Of a DNA stretch of 64,000 nucleotides, positions 45,401-55,069 are shown in pieces. The notes beneath the pieces were generated by a model, which saw only the letters and a program-made list of their open reading frames with translations, made no database searches and was not told the DNA's origin. The first letter of the stretch is position 1; each line of letters opens with the position of its first letter. A program made the translations under genes and the position numbers. This DNA comes from an uncultured Bacteroidota bacterium (GTDB lineage: Bacteria; Bacteroidota; Bacteroidia; Chitinophagales; Chitinophagaceae), in assembly GCA_903819975.1 (NCBI GenBank), contig CAIJFI010000007.1:183798-247797 (forward strand). Direction: 5' to 3'.

Positions 45401-46384
45401 GTGCAAAGCTCTAAACAAAACTTAAAGATTCAATTTACCTTAACCGGTCTTACGGTTATTGTATTTATTTTAAAGATTGCAACTTTTTTTATTACACACT
45501 CTTTATCTGTTTTGTCAGACACATTGGAGAGTGTAGTGAACATTGTGGCTACAATTGTCGGGTCTTATAGCATGTATATTGCAGCAAAGCCAAAAGACAA
45601 GGATCATCCTTACGGCCACGGTAAAGCTGAATTTGTTTCATCGGCATTTCAAGGAAGTTTAATTATTGGTGTTGGTTGCTTAATTATTTATGAATCTATT
45701 GATAGCTTTATTCATCCTGGAACCTTACATAATTTAGGTAATGGATTTTGGCTATTAATCTTAATAGCATTTATCAATATCTCGACTGCTTTGTATGTAA
45801 TGCGTATTGGCAAGAAGAATAATTCTATGGCTTTGGTTACTAGCGGAAAACTTTTTTTAATTGATTTTTTCACGACCATCTCAGTTGCAGTTGGTATTTT
45901 AATTTTAATAATTACTAATGTTCAAAAAGTAGATTCTATTATTGCCATATTATTAGGTGGATGGGTGGTGTATGACGGTTATAAAATATTACGTGCATCA
46001 CTTGCTGGCATTATGGACGAAGCGGACATGGAATTACTTGAAAATGTAATTGCCGAAATTAATGCAAACCGAAATGACAGTTGGATTGATTTACATAATT
46101 TAAGAGTTATTAAATATGGCCCTTTGTTGCATATAGACTGCCATTTAACAATGCCTTGGTATTTGAATGTACATGAAGCTCATACCGTAATGGATCAATT
46201 TACCGATTTAATAAAAAAGAAATTTGGAGATAGTGTTGAATTTTTTATCCATATAGACGGATGCATGCCCTTTAGTTGTGCTATTTGCACGATTGACAAT
46301 TGCGAAAAAAGACAGCATTCATTTCAGAAAAAATTGGATTGGACAATGGAAAACGTTTTGTCTAATCACAAACATCAATTATAA
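45401..46384 (+). CDS. Cation diffusion facilitator (CDF) transporter with Cys-rich tail
   Basis: A 327-residue proton-coupled metal exporter with six helices. Start is GTG at 45401 (QSSKQNLKIQF). Metal-site residues in helix 2 are SDTLESVVN (Asp40, Glu43), followed by HPYGHGKAEFVSSAFQG. The C-terminal cytoplasmic domain (about 215-290) ends with four cysteines (288, 293, 296, 301: CMPFSCAICTIDNC) and His302-306 region, a probable metal-sensing site. Likely substrate is Zn, Fe or Mn; the sequence does not decide. Confidence 0.9.
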   Translation: MQSSKQNLKIQFTLTGLTVIVFILKIATFFITHSLSVLSDTLESVVNIVATIVGSYSMYIAAKPKDKDHPYGHGKAEFVSSAFQGSLIIGVGCLIIYESIDSFIHPGTLHNLGNGFWLLILIAFINISTALYVMRIGKKNNSMALVTSGKLFLIDFFTTISVAVGILILIITNVQKVDSIIAILLGGWVVYDGYKILRASLAGIMDEADMELLENVIAEINANRNDSWIDLHNLRVIKYGPLLHIDCHLTMPWYLNVHEAHTVMDQFTDLIKKKFGDSVEFFIHIDGCMPFSCAICTIDNCEKRQHSFQKKLDWTMENVLSNHKHQL

Positions 46385-46410
46385 TATTAACAAGCTATAA
46401 ATTAAATTTT

Positions 46411-47781
46411 ATGAATAACTGGAAACAATATCAAGAAGAACATAAGGATCGTTTTTTAAATGAACTATTAGATTTATTACGTATTCCTAGCGTTAGTGCG
46501 AAGAGCGAGAACAAAGATGATATGTTAACCTGTGCAAAGGCAGTTGAAAAATCATTAATTGATGCAGGTGCTCAAACAACAAAAATTTATGAAACCGAAG
46601 GGCATCCAATTGTATATGGCGAGCTAATTGTAGACCCAAGTTTCCCTACTGTATTAGTATATGGTCACTATGATGTACAACCTGCCGAGCCCTTAGAATT
46701 GTGGAAGAGTGGACCGTTTGATCCAACAATCATTGATGGTAAAATATTTGCTCGTGGATCTTGTGACGATAAGGGACAATTTTATATGCATGTGAAAGCT
46801 TTGGAAATTATGACAAAGACCAATTCACTTTGCACTAATATTAAATTTATTATTGAAGGAGAAGAAGAAATTGGAAGTCCTAATTTAGCAACCTTTGTAA
46901 AAGCACATCATGATTTATTAAAAGCAGATGTAATTTTAATTAGCGACACTGCAATGATTAGTATGGATACCCCTTCTATCGATATTGGAGTAAGAGGATT
47001 AAGTTATATAGAAGTAGAAGTAACAGGGCCTAATCGCGACTTGCATAGTGGTGTTTATGGAGGAGCAGTAGCTAATCCAATTACCATTTTATCAAAAATG
47101 ATTGCATCATGCCACGATGAAAATAACCATATCACAATACCAGGATTTTACAACGATGTAGTTGAATCAACTGAAGCGGAAAGAGCTAAAATGGCAGAAG
47201 CTCCATTTGATTTAAAAGAATGGTCAGAGGACTTAGGTGTTAAAGAAGTTTGGGGCGAAAAAGGATATAGCACTAATGAGAGAACGGGTATTCGTCCAAC
47301 TTTAGAAGTAAACGGAATTTGGGGAGGATACACAGGTGAAGGTGCAAAAACAGTATTGCCTTCAAAAGCATTTGCAAAAATATCTTGCAGATTAGTTCCT
47401 AATCAATCTTCAGAAAAAATCACTGCAATGGTATTGGAGCACTTTAAAAAGATAGCGCCGCCAAATGTTACTGTAAATGCATTTGAACACCATGGCGGAG
47501 AGCCTTACATGACACCGATAGATTCGCATGAATACAAGAGCGCAGCAAAGGCAATAACAACAACCTTTGGTAAAGAACCAATTCCTGTAAGAGGCGGTGG
47601 AAGTATTCCTATTTGTTCTTTATTTGAAAAAGAATTAGGATTGAAAATTGTATTTATGGGATTTGGCTTAGATAGCGACAACTTACATAGCCCTAATGAG
47701 AAATATGATATTGTCAATTTCTATAAAGGCATTGAGACCATTCCTTATTTCCACAAATACTTTGCAGAAAAAAATGCATAA
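46411..47781 (+). CDS. M20 family dipeptidase
   Basis: A 456-residue di-zinc peptidase of the ArgE/DapE/CNDP group. Metal-binding residues fall in VYGHYDVQPAEP (His, Asp), RGSCDDKGQFYMHVKA (Asp) and IEGEEEIGSPN (catalytic Glu and bridging ligands), and a C-terminal His in GLDSDNLHSPNEKYD. A dimerisation domain (about 190-340) interrupts the catalytic one. There is no signal peptide, so it is cytosolic and probably cleaves dipeptides. It is 26 nt after the CDF gene and 3 nt before the S4 gene. Confidence 0.93.
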   Translation: MNNWKQYQEEHKDRFLNELLDLLRIPSVSAKSENKDDMLTCAKAVEKSLIDAGAQTTKIYETEGHPIVYGELIVDPSFPTVLVYGHYDVQPAEPLELWKSGPFDPTIIDGKIFARGSCDDKGQFYMHVKALEIMTKTNSLCTNIKFIIEGEEEIGSPNLATFVKAHHDLLKADVILISDTAMISMDTPSIDIGVRGLSYIEVEVTGPNRDLHSGVYGGAVANPITILSKMIASCHDENNHITIPGFYNDVVESTEAERAKMAEAPFDLKEWSEDLGVKEVWGEKGYSTNERTGIRPTLEVNGIWGGYTGEGAKTVLPSKAFAKISCRLVPNQSSEKITAMVLEHFKKIAPPNVTVNAFEHHGGEPYMTPIDSHEYKSAAKAITTTFGKEPIPVRGGGSIPICSLFEKELGLKIVFMGFGLDSDNLHSPNEKYDIVNFYKGIETIPYFHKYFAEKNA

Positions 47782-47784
47782 AGC

Positions 47785-48180
47785 ATGAGTACTGAAAAAG
47801 AAAAGAAAGAAAAAGTTAGGCTCGATAAATACCTTTGGTCTATTCGTGTTTTTAAAACAAGAAGTCAAGCAACAGAGGCTATTGACAAAGGACGTGTAAA
47901 ACTAAAAGGCGAGAATGTGAAAGCTTCTCGTGCAGTAGTGGTGGGTGATATTTATGATGCAAGAACAGAACATAAAAATTGGACACTAAAAGTTACACAA
48001 CTATTGGATTCTCGAATGGCGTATGCCGAAGCAATTAAATATTATGAGGATTTAACTCCTGTTGAGGAATTAGAACGTGTGAGACAAGTGGCAGACAGTT
48101 TCCAAACAGGAAAAAGATTAAGTAAAATTGGGCGACCTACAAAAAAGAACCGACGCGATTTAGGCGAATTTTTGGATTAA
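47785..48180 (+). CDS. S4-domain RNA-binding protein, Hsp15-like
   Basis: A 131-residue protein. After a Lys/Glu-rich start the S4 domain occupies about 9-65 (VRLDKYLWSIRVFKTRSQATEAIDKGRVKLKGENVKASR); the remainder is a basic tail (KRLSKIGRPTKKNRRD). Hsp15 recycles stalled 50S subunits carrying nascent chains; orthology is likely but not certain. It starts 3 nt after the M20 stop and ends 9 nt before trmD. Confidence 0.88.
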   Translation: MSTEKEKKEKVRLDKYLWSIRVFKTRSQATEAIDKGRVKLKGENVKASRAVVVGDIYDARTEHKNWTLKVTQLLDSRMAYAEAIKYYEDLTPVEELERVRQVADSFQTGKRLSKIGRPTKKNRRDLGEFLD

Positions 48181-48185
48181 CTTTG
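48178..48185 (+). promoter_or_regulatory. -7 promoter box of trmD, 4 nt before ATG
   Basis: TAACTTTG matches TANNTTTG exactly. It overlaps the stop codon of the S4 gene and the ATG at 48190 follows after four bases, predicting a leaderless trmD mRNA in addition to any read-through. No TTG at -33. Confidence 0.5.
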
Positions 48186-48189
48186 CAAT

Positions 48190-48870
48190 ATGACCATTGA
48201 AATATTAACTGTATTACCTGAACTATTAACTAGCCCTTTTGAGCATAGCATCATGAAGCGTGCTCAAGAAAGAGGACACCTAACTATTAAATTGCACCAA
48301 TTAAGAAAATGGGCAATTAATAAACATGGACAAGTAGACGACTACCAATATGGTGGAGGTGCTGGAATGGTTATTATGTGCGAGCCATTAGCAAATGCAA
48401 TAGATGAATTACAGCAGGATGGTAAATTTGATGAAATTATTTTTGTCACTCCTGATGGAAAAAGATTTGAACAGAAAGATGCTAATAGTCTTTCTTTAAA
48501 AAATAGAATTTTAATTATTTGCGGTCATTATAAGGGTATCGATCAAAGAATACGTGAGCTATATGTTACCCAAGAAATATCTATTGGTGACTATGTTTTA
48601 AGTGGAGGTGAATTAGCTGCTGCAGTTATTATTGACGCAGTGGGCCGATTAATCCCAGGCGTACTCAACGACGAAACTTCTGCATTGACCGATTCTTTTC
48701 AGGACAATTTATTAGCCCCTCCTGTTTATTCAAGACCAGCCAATTTTAGAGACTTAGAAGTGCCGCCTGTTTTACTTACTGGAGATCCTAAAAAAGTAGG
48801 CATTTGGCGTCAAGAACAGGCATTAGCTAGAACCAAAGAACGTAGACCCGACATTCTAAGTAAGGATTAG
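48190..48870 (+). CDS. trmD: tRNA (guanine37-N1)-methyltransferase
   Basis: A 226-residue SPOUT-class enzyme forming m1G37, which prevents +1 frameshifts. Signatures: YGGGAGMVIMCEPL, ICGHYKGIDQRI and YVLSGGELAA (trefoil-knot SAM site), then VPPVLLTGDPKKVGIWR in the tRNA-binding domain. It stands apart from rpsP and rimM, about 7.7 kb away on the other strand. Start and length match the family. Confidence 0.97.
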   Translation: MTIEILTVLPELLTSPFEHSIMKRAQERGHLTIKLHQLRKWAINKHGQVDDYQYGGGAGMVIMCEPLANAIDELQQDGKFDEIIFVTPDGKRFEQKDANSLSLKNRILIICGHYKGIDQRIRELYVTQEISIGDYVLSGGELAAAVIIDAVGRLIPGVLNDETSALTDSFQDNLLAPPVYSRPANFRDLEVPPVLLTGDPKKVGIWRQEQALARTKERRPDILSKD

Positions 48871-48946
48871 GCCGTTTATACCTTTTTTCACACTTTTTCG
48901 TAACTAATAACGCCTTAAAACGTTTGATTATGGATATTTGCACCCT

Positions 48947-51178
48947 ATGTCCAAAAAGCGTTTATATTATTTATTATTAATTATAGCATCTTCCTTTTGC
49001 AAGGTTGGTGTAGCACAAGAAATTTCCGAATACCAAAAAGGCTATCAATATACTATTCAACCTACTTCAAGTAAAATAAAGATTGATGGAATTTTAGATG
49101 AGTCAATTTGGGCTACCGCATCCCTTGCACAAAATTTTATCAAAAAATATCCTAATGATATTGGGGAGCCAACGCGAAAAACCGAAGCACGTGTAACTTA
49201 CGACAACGAAAATTTATATTTTGCATTTAAAGTATACGACAGTGGTACAGCAATTATTAGTAGTTTAAAAAGGGATGGTGGTCACGACGGCAATGATTGT
49301 ATTGGCATAATTTTAGATCCGCATAATAGGAAAACAAACGGGTTCTTTTTTGTAGTAAACGCCTTAAATGTTCAGTCAGAGGATCAGTTAAACAATAGCT
49401 TTGAAGATAAACTTTCAATGAGTTGGGATAGCAAATGGTTTTCTGCTACAAAGGATTATGGAAATTATTGGATAGCGGAAATAATGATACCGTTAAAATC
49501 AATTAGGTACGATCCAAAACAAGCGCAGTGGGGAATTAATTTTTTAAGAGTTGATGCTAAGAATAATGAATACAGTACTTGGGCAAAAATTCCTACTAGC
49601 TTTCATTCTTACGACTTAGGGCACACTGGGCTATTAAACTGGCCTACAACGGGTGCACCTGCTACATCAAAAAATGTCATTTTCTTGCCTTATATAAGTG
49701 GCAGTAGTGGTGACGACAAGGAAAATGGAAAAACCTTAAGCACTAATACCAGCGCAGGTTTTGATGCAAAAGTAGCACTAAACGCGTCCCTAAATTTAGA
49801 CCTGACAGTAAATCCCGATTTCTCACAAGTAGAAGTAGATCAACAAGTAACCAACCTTACAAGGTTTGATATTTTCTTGCCTGAAAAAAGAAATTTCTTC
49901 TTAGAAAATTCAGATTTGTTTTCCAATTTTGGAATTCCGGGTATTAAACCTTTCTATTCAAGAACTATTGGATTAGACAAAGACGGTAACAAAATTCCAA
50001 TTTTATTTGGTGCCAGACTTTCTGGCAATCTTAACCCATCCACCAGAATTGGAGTGATGGACATGCAAACAGGTAAGCAAGGAAATTATTCTGCGGAGAA
50101 TTTTTCTGCATTTACTTTACAAAAAAGTGTGCTTAAAAGATCTAATATCAAAGCATATTTCTTGAATAGAGAAAACTATATTTCGGAAACCGAGGCAAAG
50201 AAAAATCCTTTGGATAAATATGGTCGAAACGCAGGAGTTACATTTGAGTACTCAAATGTAGATGGAACCTTTAGCGCCTGGGCCGATTACCACCAAGCAT
50301 TTAAAGCAACTATTGCTGACCAAGATAAATATGTGCAAGCTGGTTTTATGAGTGAAAAAAAGCATTGGAATTTTATATCCTTAGTTGGTAACGTAGGTAA
50401 AAATTATTACACCGATATGGGGTATGTGCAAATGATTAATAACTACGATGCTGTTAGAGACACCACTATAAGACTTGGATTTGGACATACTTTCAATCAA
50501 ATAGCCTATAAAATTTTACCTGGAACTGGCCCCATTGGGAAGCTTCAATTTAGAGTGGAGGATTATGCAACATTTCATGCTGACAATAGCTTAAACGAAT
50601 CGGATGCAAAATTTAATATCCAAACAGATTTTAAAAATGCTTCTTTCTTAACTGTTTCAGCAACCAACACAAGTTTAAACTTATTGTACCCTATTTCATT
50701 TACAAGTGGGACTCCATTGCCAGCCGGATATTATCAATTCAATCAATTTGAAACAATGTACACTTCTGATGTGCGCAAATTATTTGGCATGTTTGGAATG
50801 ATCACAATAGGACAGTTTTATAATGGAACAATGCAAGGCGCTTCTATTGGTTTGAGTTGGAAATCTCAACCACATCTAAAACTTTCTTTAAGGGCAGAGA
50901 TAAATAAAATTGAATTGCCTAAGCCATATGGCAGTAACGACTTGATTTTAATTTCTCCAAAAGTAGATTGGAATTTTAGCACCAAAGTGTTTTGGACTAC
51001 ATTCATGCAGTATAATACACAGCAAAATAATATCAATATCAATAGCCGCTTACAATACAGGTTTAAACCTATGAGTGACTTCTTCTTAGTGTATACGGAC
51101 AATTATTATACCGACCCAATGTTTAAAAATAAGAATAGAGCGCTTATCTTTAAGTTCAGTTACTGGTTTAATTTATAA
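48947..51178 (+). CDS. DUF5916 protein with CBM9-like domain, predicted outer-membrane barrel
   Basis: A 743-residue exported protein. The signal peptide (SKKRLYYLLLIIASSFCKVGVAQ) supports the ATG at 48947 over a TTG three codons upstream. Residues about 35-220 form a family-9 carbohydrate-binding-like beta-sandwich (KIDGILDESIW, RVTYDNENLYFAFKVYD, WIAEIMIPLKSIRY). The C-terminal 500 residues are rich in alternating aromatic strands and end in FKFSYWFNL, suggesting an outer-membrane beta-barrel. The function is unknown. DUF5916 proteins occur widely in Bacteroidota. Confidence 0.88.
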   Translation: MSKKRLYYLLLIIASSFCKVGVAQEISEYQKGYQYTIQPTSSKIKIDGILDESIWATASLAQNFIKKYPNDIGEPTRKTEARVTYDNENLYFAFKVYDSGTAIISSLKRDGGHDGNDCIGIILDPHNRKTNGFFFVVNALNVQSEDQLNNSFEDKLSMSWDSKWFSATKDYGNYWIAEIMIPLKSIRYDPKQAQWGINFLRVDAKNNEYSTWAKIPTSFHSYDLGHTGLLNWPTTGAPATSKNVIFLPYISGSSGDDKENGKTLSTNTSAGFDAKVALNASLNLDLTVNPDFSQVEVDQQVTNLTRFDIFLPEKRNFFLENSDLFSNFGIPGIKPFYSRTIGLDKDGNKIPILFGARLSGNLNPSTRIGVMDMQTGKQGNYSAENFSAFTLQKSVLKRSNIKAYFLNRENYISETEAKKNPLDKYGRNAGVTFEYSNVDGTFSAWADYHQAFKATIADQDKYVQAGFMSEKKHWNFISLVGNVGKNYYTDMGYVQMINNYDAVRDTTIRLGFGHTFNQIAYKILPGTGPIGKLQFRVEDYATFHADNSLNESDAKFNIQTDFKNASFLTVSATNTSLNLLYPISFTSGTPLPAGYYQFNQFETMYTSDVRKLFGMFGMITIGQFYNGTMQGASIGLSWKSQPHLKLSLRAEINKIELPKPYGSNDLILISPKVDWNFSTKVFWTTFMQYNTQQNNININSRLQYRFKPMSDFFLVYTDNYYTDPMFKNKNRALIFKFSYWFNL

Positions 51179-51191
51179 TTCAAGCTTTTTT

Positions 51192-52829
51192 ATGGGAACT
51201 ACTTACACCCTGTCTGGGCAATATGTAGATATTTTGAAGAAAAATATCTACCCTGCTACTTTAACTATTACCAATGGGATTATTGAAAATATTGTTGCAT
51301 GTGAAAATGCACCTAATCATTTTATTATGCCTGGCTTTATTGATAGCCATGTACACGTTGAAAGCAGTATGCTTATTCCTAGTTCTTTTGCGCGACTTGC
51401 CGTTATGCATGGAACAATTGGTACCATTAGCGATCCCCATGAAATTGCCAACGTGTGTGGTGTAGAAGGTGTTCATTATATGATTAACAACGGGAAAAAA
51501 GTTCCTTTTCATTTTTTCTTTGGGGCCCCAAGCTGCGTACCTGCTACAATTTTTGAAACAGCAGGAGCCGCTATAAATAGCGATCAAGTCGCTGAACTTC
51601 TTGCGAATGATGACATATATTATTTGAGCGAAATGATGAACTTCCCAGGGGTATTGTACAAAGACGAGGAAGTGATGAAAAAAATTAGCGCCGCACATAA
51701 ATTAGGAAAGCCAGTAGACGGACATGCTCCAGGACTAATGGGAGCCCAAGCAAAACAATATATACAAGCAGGTATTAGCACCGACCATGAATGTTTTACA
51801 ATAGAGGAAGCTGTTGATAAATTAAGCTATGGGATGAAAATCTTAATTAGAGAAGGTAGTGCTGCGAAAAATTTTGAAGCACTATATGAATTAATAGACG
51901 ATCATCCTTCTATGATAATGTTATGTAGCGATGACAAACACCCAGACAGTTTACTAGATGGTCATATTAATGTTTTATGTGCAAGAGCCGTGGCAAAGGG
52001 CATTGATGTTTTTAATGTTTTAAGGGCTGCATGTATCAATCCGGTTGTGCATTATAAATTACCTACTGGCCAAGCCAAGGTTGGCGATGCAGCAAATTTT
52101 ATTGTTGTGGAAGACTTAACCGCCTTCAAAGTAAAGCAAACCTATATCAATGGAGCATTGGTTGCTGAAGAAGGAAAAACATTAATTCCTGTCATAAATG
52201 AATCGGTAATCAATTTGTTTGATGCTGCAATTATTAATGAAAAAGATATTCAAGTCAATTCGGATCAATATCCAAGCAACGAACTTGGCCAGATACCCGT
52301 AATTGAAGCAATAGATGGTCAATTAATAACCAATTGCCAATGGGAAATACCTACAAAGGAAGCCGGTAATATTGTTTCCAATACAAAAGAGGATACGCTA
52401 AAAATGGTGGTGTATAATAGATATTTTAATGCGCCGCCTAAAATGGCATTTATAAAGAATTTTGGATTCACCAATGGGGCAATTGCATCAACAGTAGCAC
52501 ATGATAGTCACAATATTATAGCTGTGGGTGTTGACGATGCAAGTATAGTAAAAGCTATTAACCTTGTAATTGAACAAAAAGGTGGTATTAGTTGTGTTAA
52601 TGGTTTGGAGCAAAAAGTGCTAGGCCTACCCGTAGCAGGCTTAATGAGTGCCCAAGATCCTTATGATGTTGCGAATGCGTATACTCAAATTGATCTTATG
52701 GCAAAATCCTTAGGAAGCAAGTTAGGCGCGCCATTTATGACGCTTAGCTTTATGGCTTTACTAGTTATACCGCACTTAAAACTGAGTGATAAGGGGCTAT
52801 TTGATGGAGATCAGTTTAAATTATTTTAA
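51192..52829 (+). CDS. ade: Adenine deaminase
   Basis: A 545-residue amidohydrolase converting adenine to hypoxanthine. Metal ligands are in MPGFIDSHVHVESSML (HVH), DGHAPG and STDHECF, plus the catalytic Asp region MLCSDDKHPDSLL. The C-terminal adenine-deaminase domain (about 375-545) includes VAHDSHNIIAVG and ends with LKLSDKGLFDGDQFKLF. It starts 14 nt after the DUF5916 stop and precedes upp by 42 nt, suggesting a purine/pyrimidine salvage pair. Confidence 0.95.
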   Translation: MGTTYTLSGQYVDILKKNIYPATLTITNGIIENIVACENAPNHFIMPGFIDSHVHVESSMLIPSSFARLAVMHGTIGTISDPHEIANVCGVEGVHYMINNGKKVPFHFFFGAPSCVPATIFETAGAAINSDQVAELLANDDIYYLSEMMNFPGVLYKDEEVMKKISAAHKLGKPVDGHAPGLMGAQAKQYIQAGISTDHECFTIEEAVDKLSYGMKILIREGSAAKNFEALYELIDDHPSMIMLCSDDKHPDSLLDGHINVLCARAVAKGIDVFNVLRAACINPVVHYKLPTGQAKVGDAANFIVVEDLTAFKVKQTYINGALVAEEGKTLIPVINESVINLFDAAIINEKDIQVNSDQYPSNELGQIPVIEAIDGQLITNCQWEIPTKEAGNIVSNTKEDTLKMVVYNRYFNAPPKMAFIKNFGFTNGAIASTVAHDSHNIIAVGVDDASIVKAINLVIEQKGGISCVNGLEQKVLGLPVAGLMSAQDPYDVANAYTQIDLMAKSLGSKLGAPFMTLSFMALLVIPHLKLSDKGLFDGDQFKLF

Positions 52830-52847
52830 AATTGGCCGGAAGAAACT

Positions 52848-52855
52848 TAGTTTTG
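52848..52855 (+). promoter_or_regulatory. -7 promoter box of upp
   Basis: TAGTTTTG matches TANNTTTG and lies 16 nt before the upp ATG. A TTG is 13 nt upstream, which is closer than the usual spacing. Confidence 0.4.
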
Positions 52856-52871
52856 AAAAAAATACAGAAAA

Positions 52872-53525
52872 ATGGTTCATCATTTAAGCGAAAAGCACAG
52901 TTTATTAAGCAATTGGGTAGCTGAATTAAGAGATATAAATGTGCAAAATGATAGAATGCGTTTTAGAAGAAATTTAGAACGTATTGGCGAAGTAGCTGCT
53001 TACGAAATGAGCAAGTTAATGCCAAGTAAAATAGTTCCAACAACAACTCCATTAGGCACACATCAATCTAAGGTTTTAGCAGAGCAACCCGTATTAGCAA
53101 CAATATTAAGAGCAGGTTTACCATTGCATCAAGGGATGTTAAACTATTTTGACAAAGCAGATAACGCATTTATTTCAGCTTATAGAAAACACCATGACGA
53201 CGGAAGTTTTGAAATTAGTATCGAATATTTAAGTTGTCCAGATTTAAACAACCGAGTAGTAATTGTTTCTGACCCAATGTTAGCTACTGGCGCTTCATTA
53301 GTTGAAACCATCAAGGCAATTACCAAAAATCAAACACCAAAGGAATTACATATCGTTGTTGCCATTGCAAGTAAAAAAGGCATTGAAACTGTGGAAGCAG
53401 CATTGGGTAAGAATATCCCTATTTGGTGTGGCGATATAGACGATACTTTAAACGATCATAGCTATATCATACCAGGCTTAGGAGACGCTGGTGATTTAGC
53501 TTATGGAACCAAAATGCAATCCTAA
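52872..53525 (+). CDS. upp: Uracil phosphoribosyltransferase
   Basis: A 217-residue salvage enzyme making UMP from uracil and PRPP. The PRPP-binding loop is VIVSDPMLATGASLVETI; the C-terminal PGLGDAGDLAYGT contacts uracil. It follows adenine deaminase and precedes an EI24 gene by 36 nt. Length and motifs fit the family. Confidence 0.95.
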   Translation: MVHHLSEKHSLLSNWVAELRDINVQNDRMRFRRNLERIGEVAAYEMSKLMPSKIVPTTTPLGTHQSKVLAEQPVLATILRAGLPLHQGMLNYFDKADNAFISAYRKHHDDGSFEISIEYLSCPDLNNRVVIVSDPMLATGASLVETIKAITKNQTPKELHIVVAIASKKGIETVEAALGKNIPIWCGDIDDTLNDHSYIIPGLGDAGDLAYGTKMQS

Positions 53526-53561
53526 TTTAGGACTTCGTATCTTTACAGCAAAACCTATTAC

Positions 53562-54323
53562 TTGCTAAAAGAAATTATCATTTCCATTCGTGCATTTTTC
53601 CTAGCACACAAATTCATCATGCAAAACCGTATGTGGAAATGGATGATAGTTCCCGGTATTATCTATGCATTCCTATTTGTTTTAGGCATTACTTATTTCA
53701 GTCAAACATCCAGCTTATTTATTGAGTGGATTATTTTAAAGACGGGTTTAAAGTCATGGGTAGATAGTTTAGGTAGCGATTTAATTGGATTTTTTATTAC
53801 TATGGGTAGTTTCTGGTTGTGGTTTACCATTATGCTTTTCTATTTTGCATTCTTTAAGTTTATATTTCTCATTTTATTTTCGCCAGTGCTTTCATACCAA
53901 CACTTGCGTATTGCAGCAGTTCAAAAAAACGAGCCATTTAAATTTATATGGAGTGAATATCTAATTTTAATATTCCGCGCTGTTAAACTAAGTGTAACCA
54001 ATTTGTTATGGCAAACGGTATACTTGATTCCAATTATTCTAGTTTGTACTATTCCTGTCATTGGCTGGTTTACGCCCATTTTTACAATATTAATGGAATG
54101 TTATTTCTTAGGTTATTCAATGTTAGACTACGGATTAGCCACAGAAAATAAAACTAGAGTTTCTGCAGCAGCATATGTTAGTAACCACAAAGGTTTGCCA
54201 ATTGCGAATGGAATGGTTTTTTATGCAATGCATTTAATACCTGTTATTGGCTGGATTACTGCACCTTTCTATGCCTTGATTGCAGCACATTTAAATACAC
54301 AAGAAATTAAAGACAACGCATAA
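53562..54323 (+). CDS. EI24-domain membrane protein (CysZ-like)
   Basis: A 253-residue inner-membrane protein with about four to five helices. It starts at TTG (LLKEIIISIRAFFLAHKFIMQN), since the conserved N-terminus precedes the first in-frame ATG. The CWLIPIIL/PVIGWFTPIF helices and the amphipathic central part match the EI24 family, which includes the sulfate transporter CysZ. No sulfate genes are nearby, so a transport role is uncertain. Its stop overlaps the start of the next gene by 1 nt. Confidence 0.82.
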   Translation: MLKEIIISIRAFFLAHKFIMQNRMWKWMIVPGIIYAFLFVLGITYFSQTSSLFIEWIILKTGLKSWVDSLGSDLIGFFITMGSFWLWFTIMLFYFAFFKFIFLILFSPVLSYQHLRIAAVQKNEPFKFIWSEYLILIFRAVKLSVTNLLWQTVYLIPIILVCTIPVIGWFTPIFTILMECYFLGYSMLDYGLATENKTRVSAAAYVSNHKGLPIANGMVFYAMHLIPVIGWITAPFYALIAAHLNTQEIKDNA

Positions 54324-55027
54324 TGAGTATTGGTAAAGTATATCTATTGCCCATGTTGTTGCATGAAGAAGGTTGGGAAGCTATTCCGGCCGATACACAA
54401 AAGTGGATTGCACAATGCGACGCTTTTTTTGTGGAAAACGAAAAGACAACAAGAAGATATTTTAAAAAGATTTGGAAGGAAATGGTGATAGATAACTATG
54501 AGTGGCATGCGATTCATAAAGTTGAAGAAGCGCAAATCAAAATATTTTCTGAACTTTTAAAGCAAGGAAAAAATATTGGCATCGTTTCGGAAGCAGGATG
54601 CGCTGGCATAGCCGACCCAGGTCAAATATTAGTAGCTGCCGCTCAGGAATTAGGCGCTTTAGTTAAACCATATACTGCACCATCATCTTTATTATTAGCA
54701 TTAATGGCAAGTGGAATGAATGGTCAAAATTTTCAATTTAACGGATACCTTCCAATTGACAGCAATGAGCGAAAGAAAAAAATTCAAGCATTAGAAGCGG
54801 ATGCGAATTTAAAAGGATGTACTCAGTTATTTATTGAGACACCCTACCGAAACAATCAATTGTTAGAAGCGTTAATTCAAAACTGTCACCCGCAAACTCG
54901 CTTGTGCATTGGCGTTGACATTACTGCACCAGAAGAGTTTATAAAAACTGCTACCATTGCTTATTGGAAAAACAATAAGCCAGAATTACATAAAAAGTTA
55001 GCTGTTTTTTTATTAGGCGCAAAGTAA
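54323..55027 (+). CDS. RsmI-like SAM-dependent methyltransferase
   Basis: A 234-residue tetrapyrrole-methylase-fold protein with VYLLPMLLHEEG, GIVSEAGCAGIADPGQ (SAM-binding), and YTAPSSLLLALMASGMNGQNFQF. It resembles RsmI, which methylates C1402 of 16S rRNA, but is shorter than the usual 270-290 residues and lacks RsmI's C-terminal segment, so it may be a paralog with another target. It starts on the last base of the EI24 stop codon (TAATG overlap) and is surely translationally coupled. Confidence 0.85.
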   Translation: MSIGKVYLLPMLLHEEGWEAIPADTQKWIAQCDAFFVENEKTTRRYFKKIWKEMVIDNYEWHAIHKVEEAQIKIFSELLKQGKNIGIVSEAGCAGIADPGQILVAAAQELGALVKPYTAPSSLLLALMASGMNGQNFQFNGYLPIDSNERKKKIQALEADANLKGCTQLFIETPYRNNQLLEALIQNCHPQTRLCIGVDITAPEEFIKTATIAYWKNNKPELHKKLAVFLLGAK

Positions 55028-55069
55028 TTACCGAAACATATTGTATCAAGACTGGGGTTACTTTACCCC

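Noticed and set aside
51261..51698. 145-codon open frame antisense to adenine deaminase
   Set aside because: The sense strand encodes a complete, motif-bearing enzyme; the antisense protein has no recognisable features.
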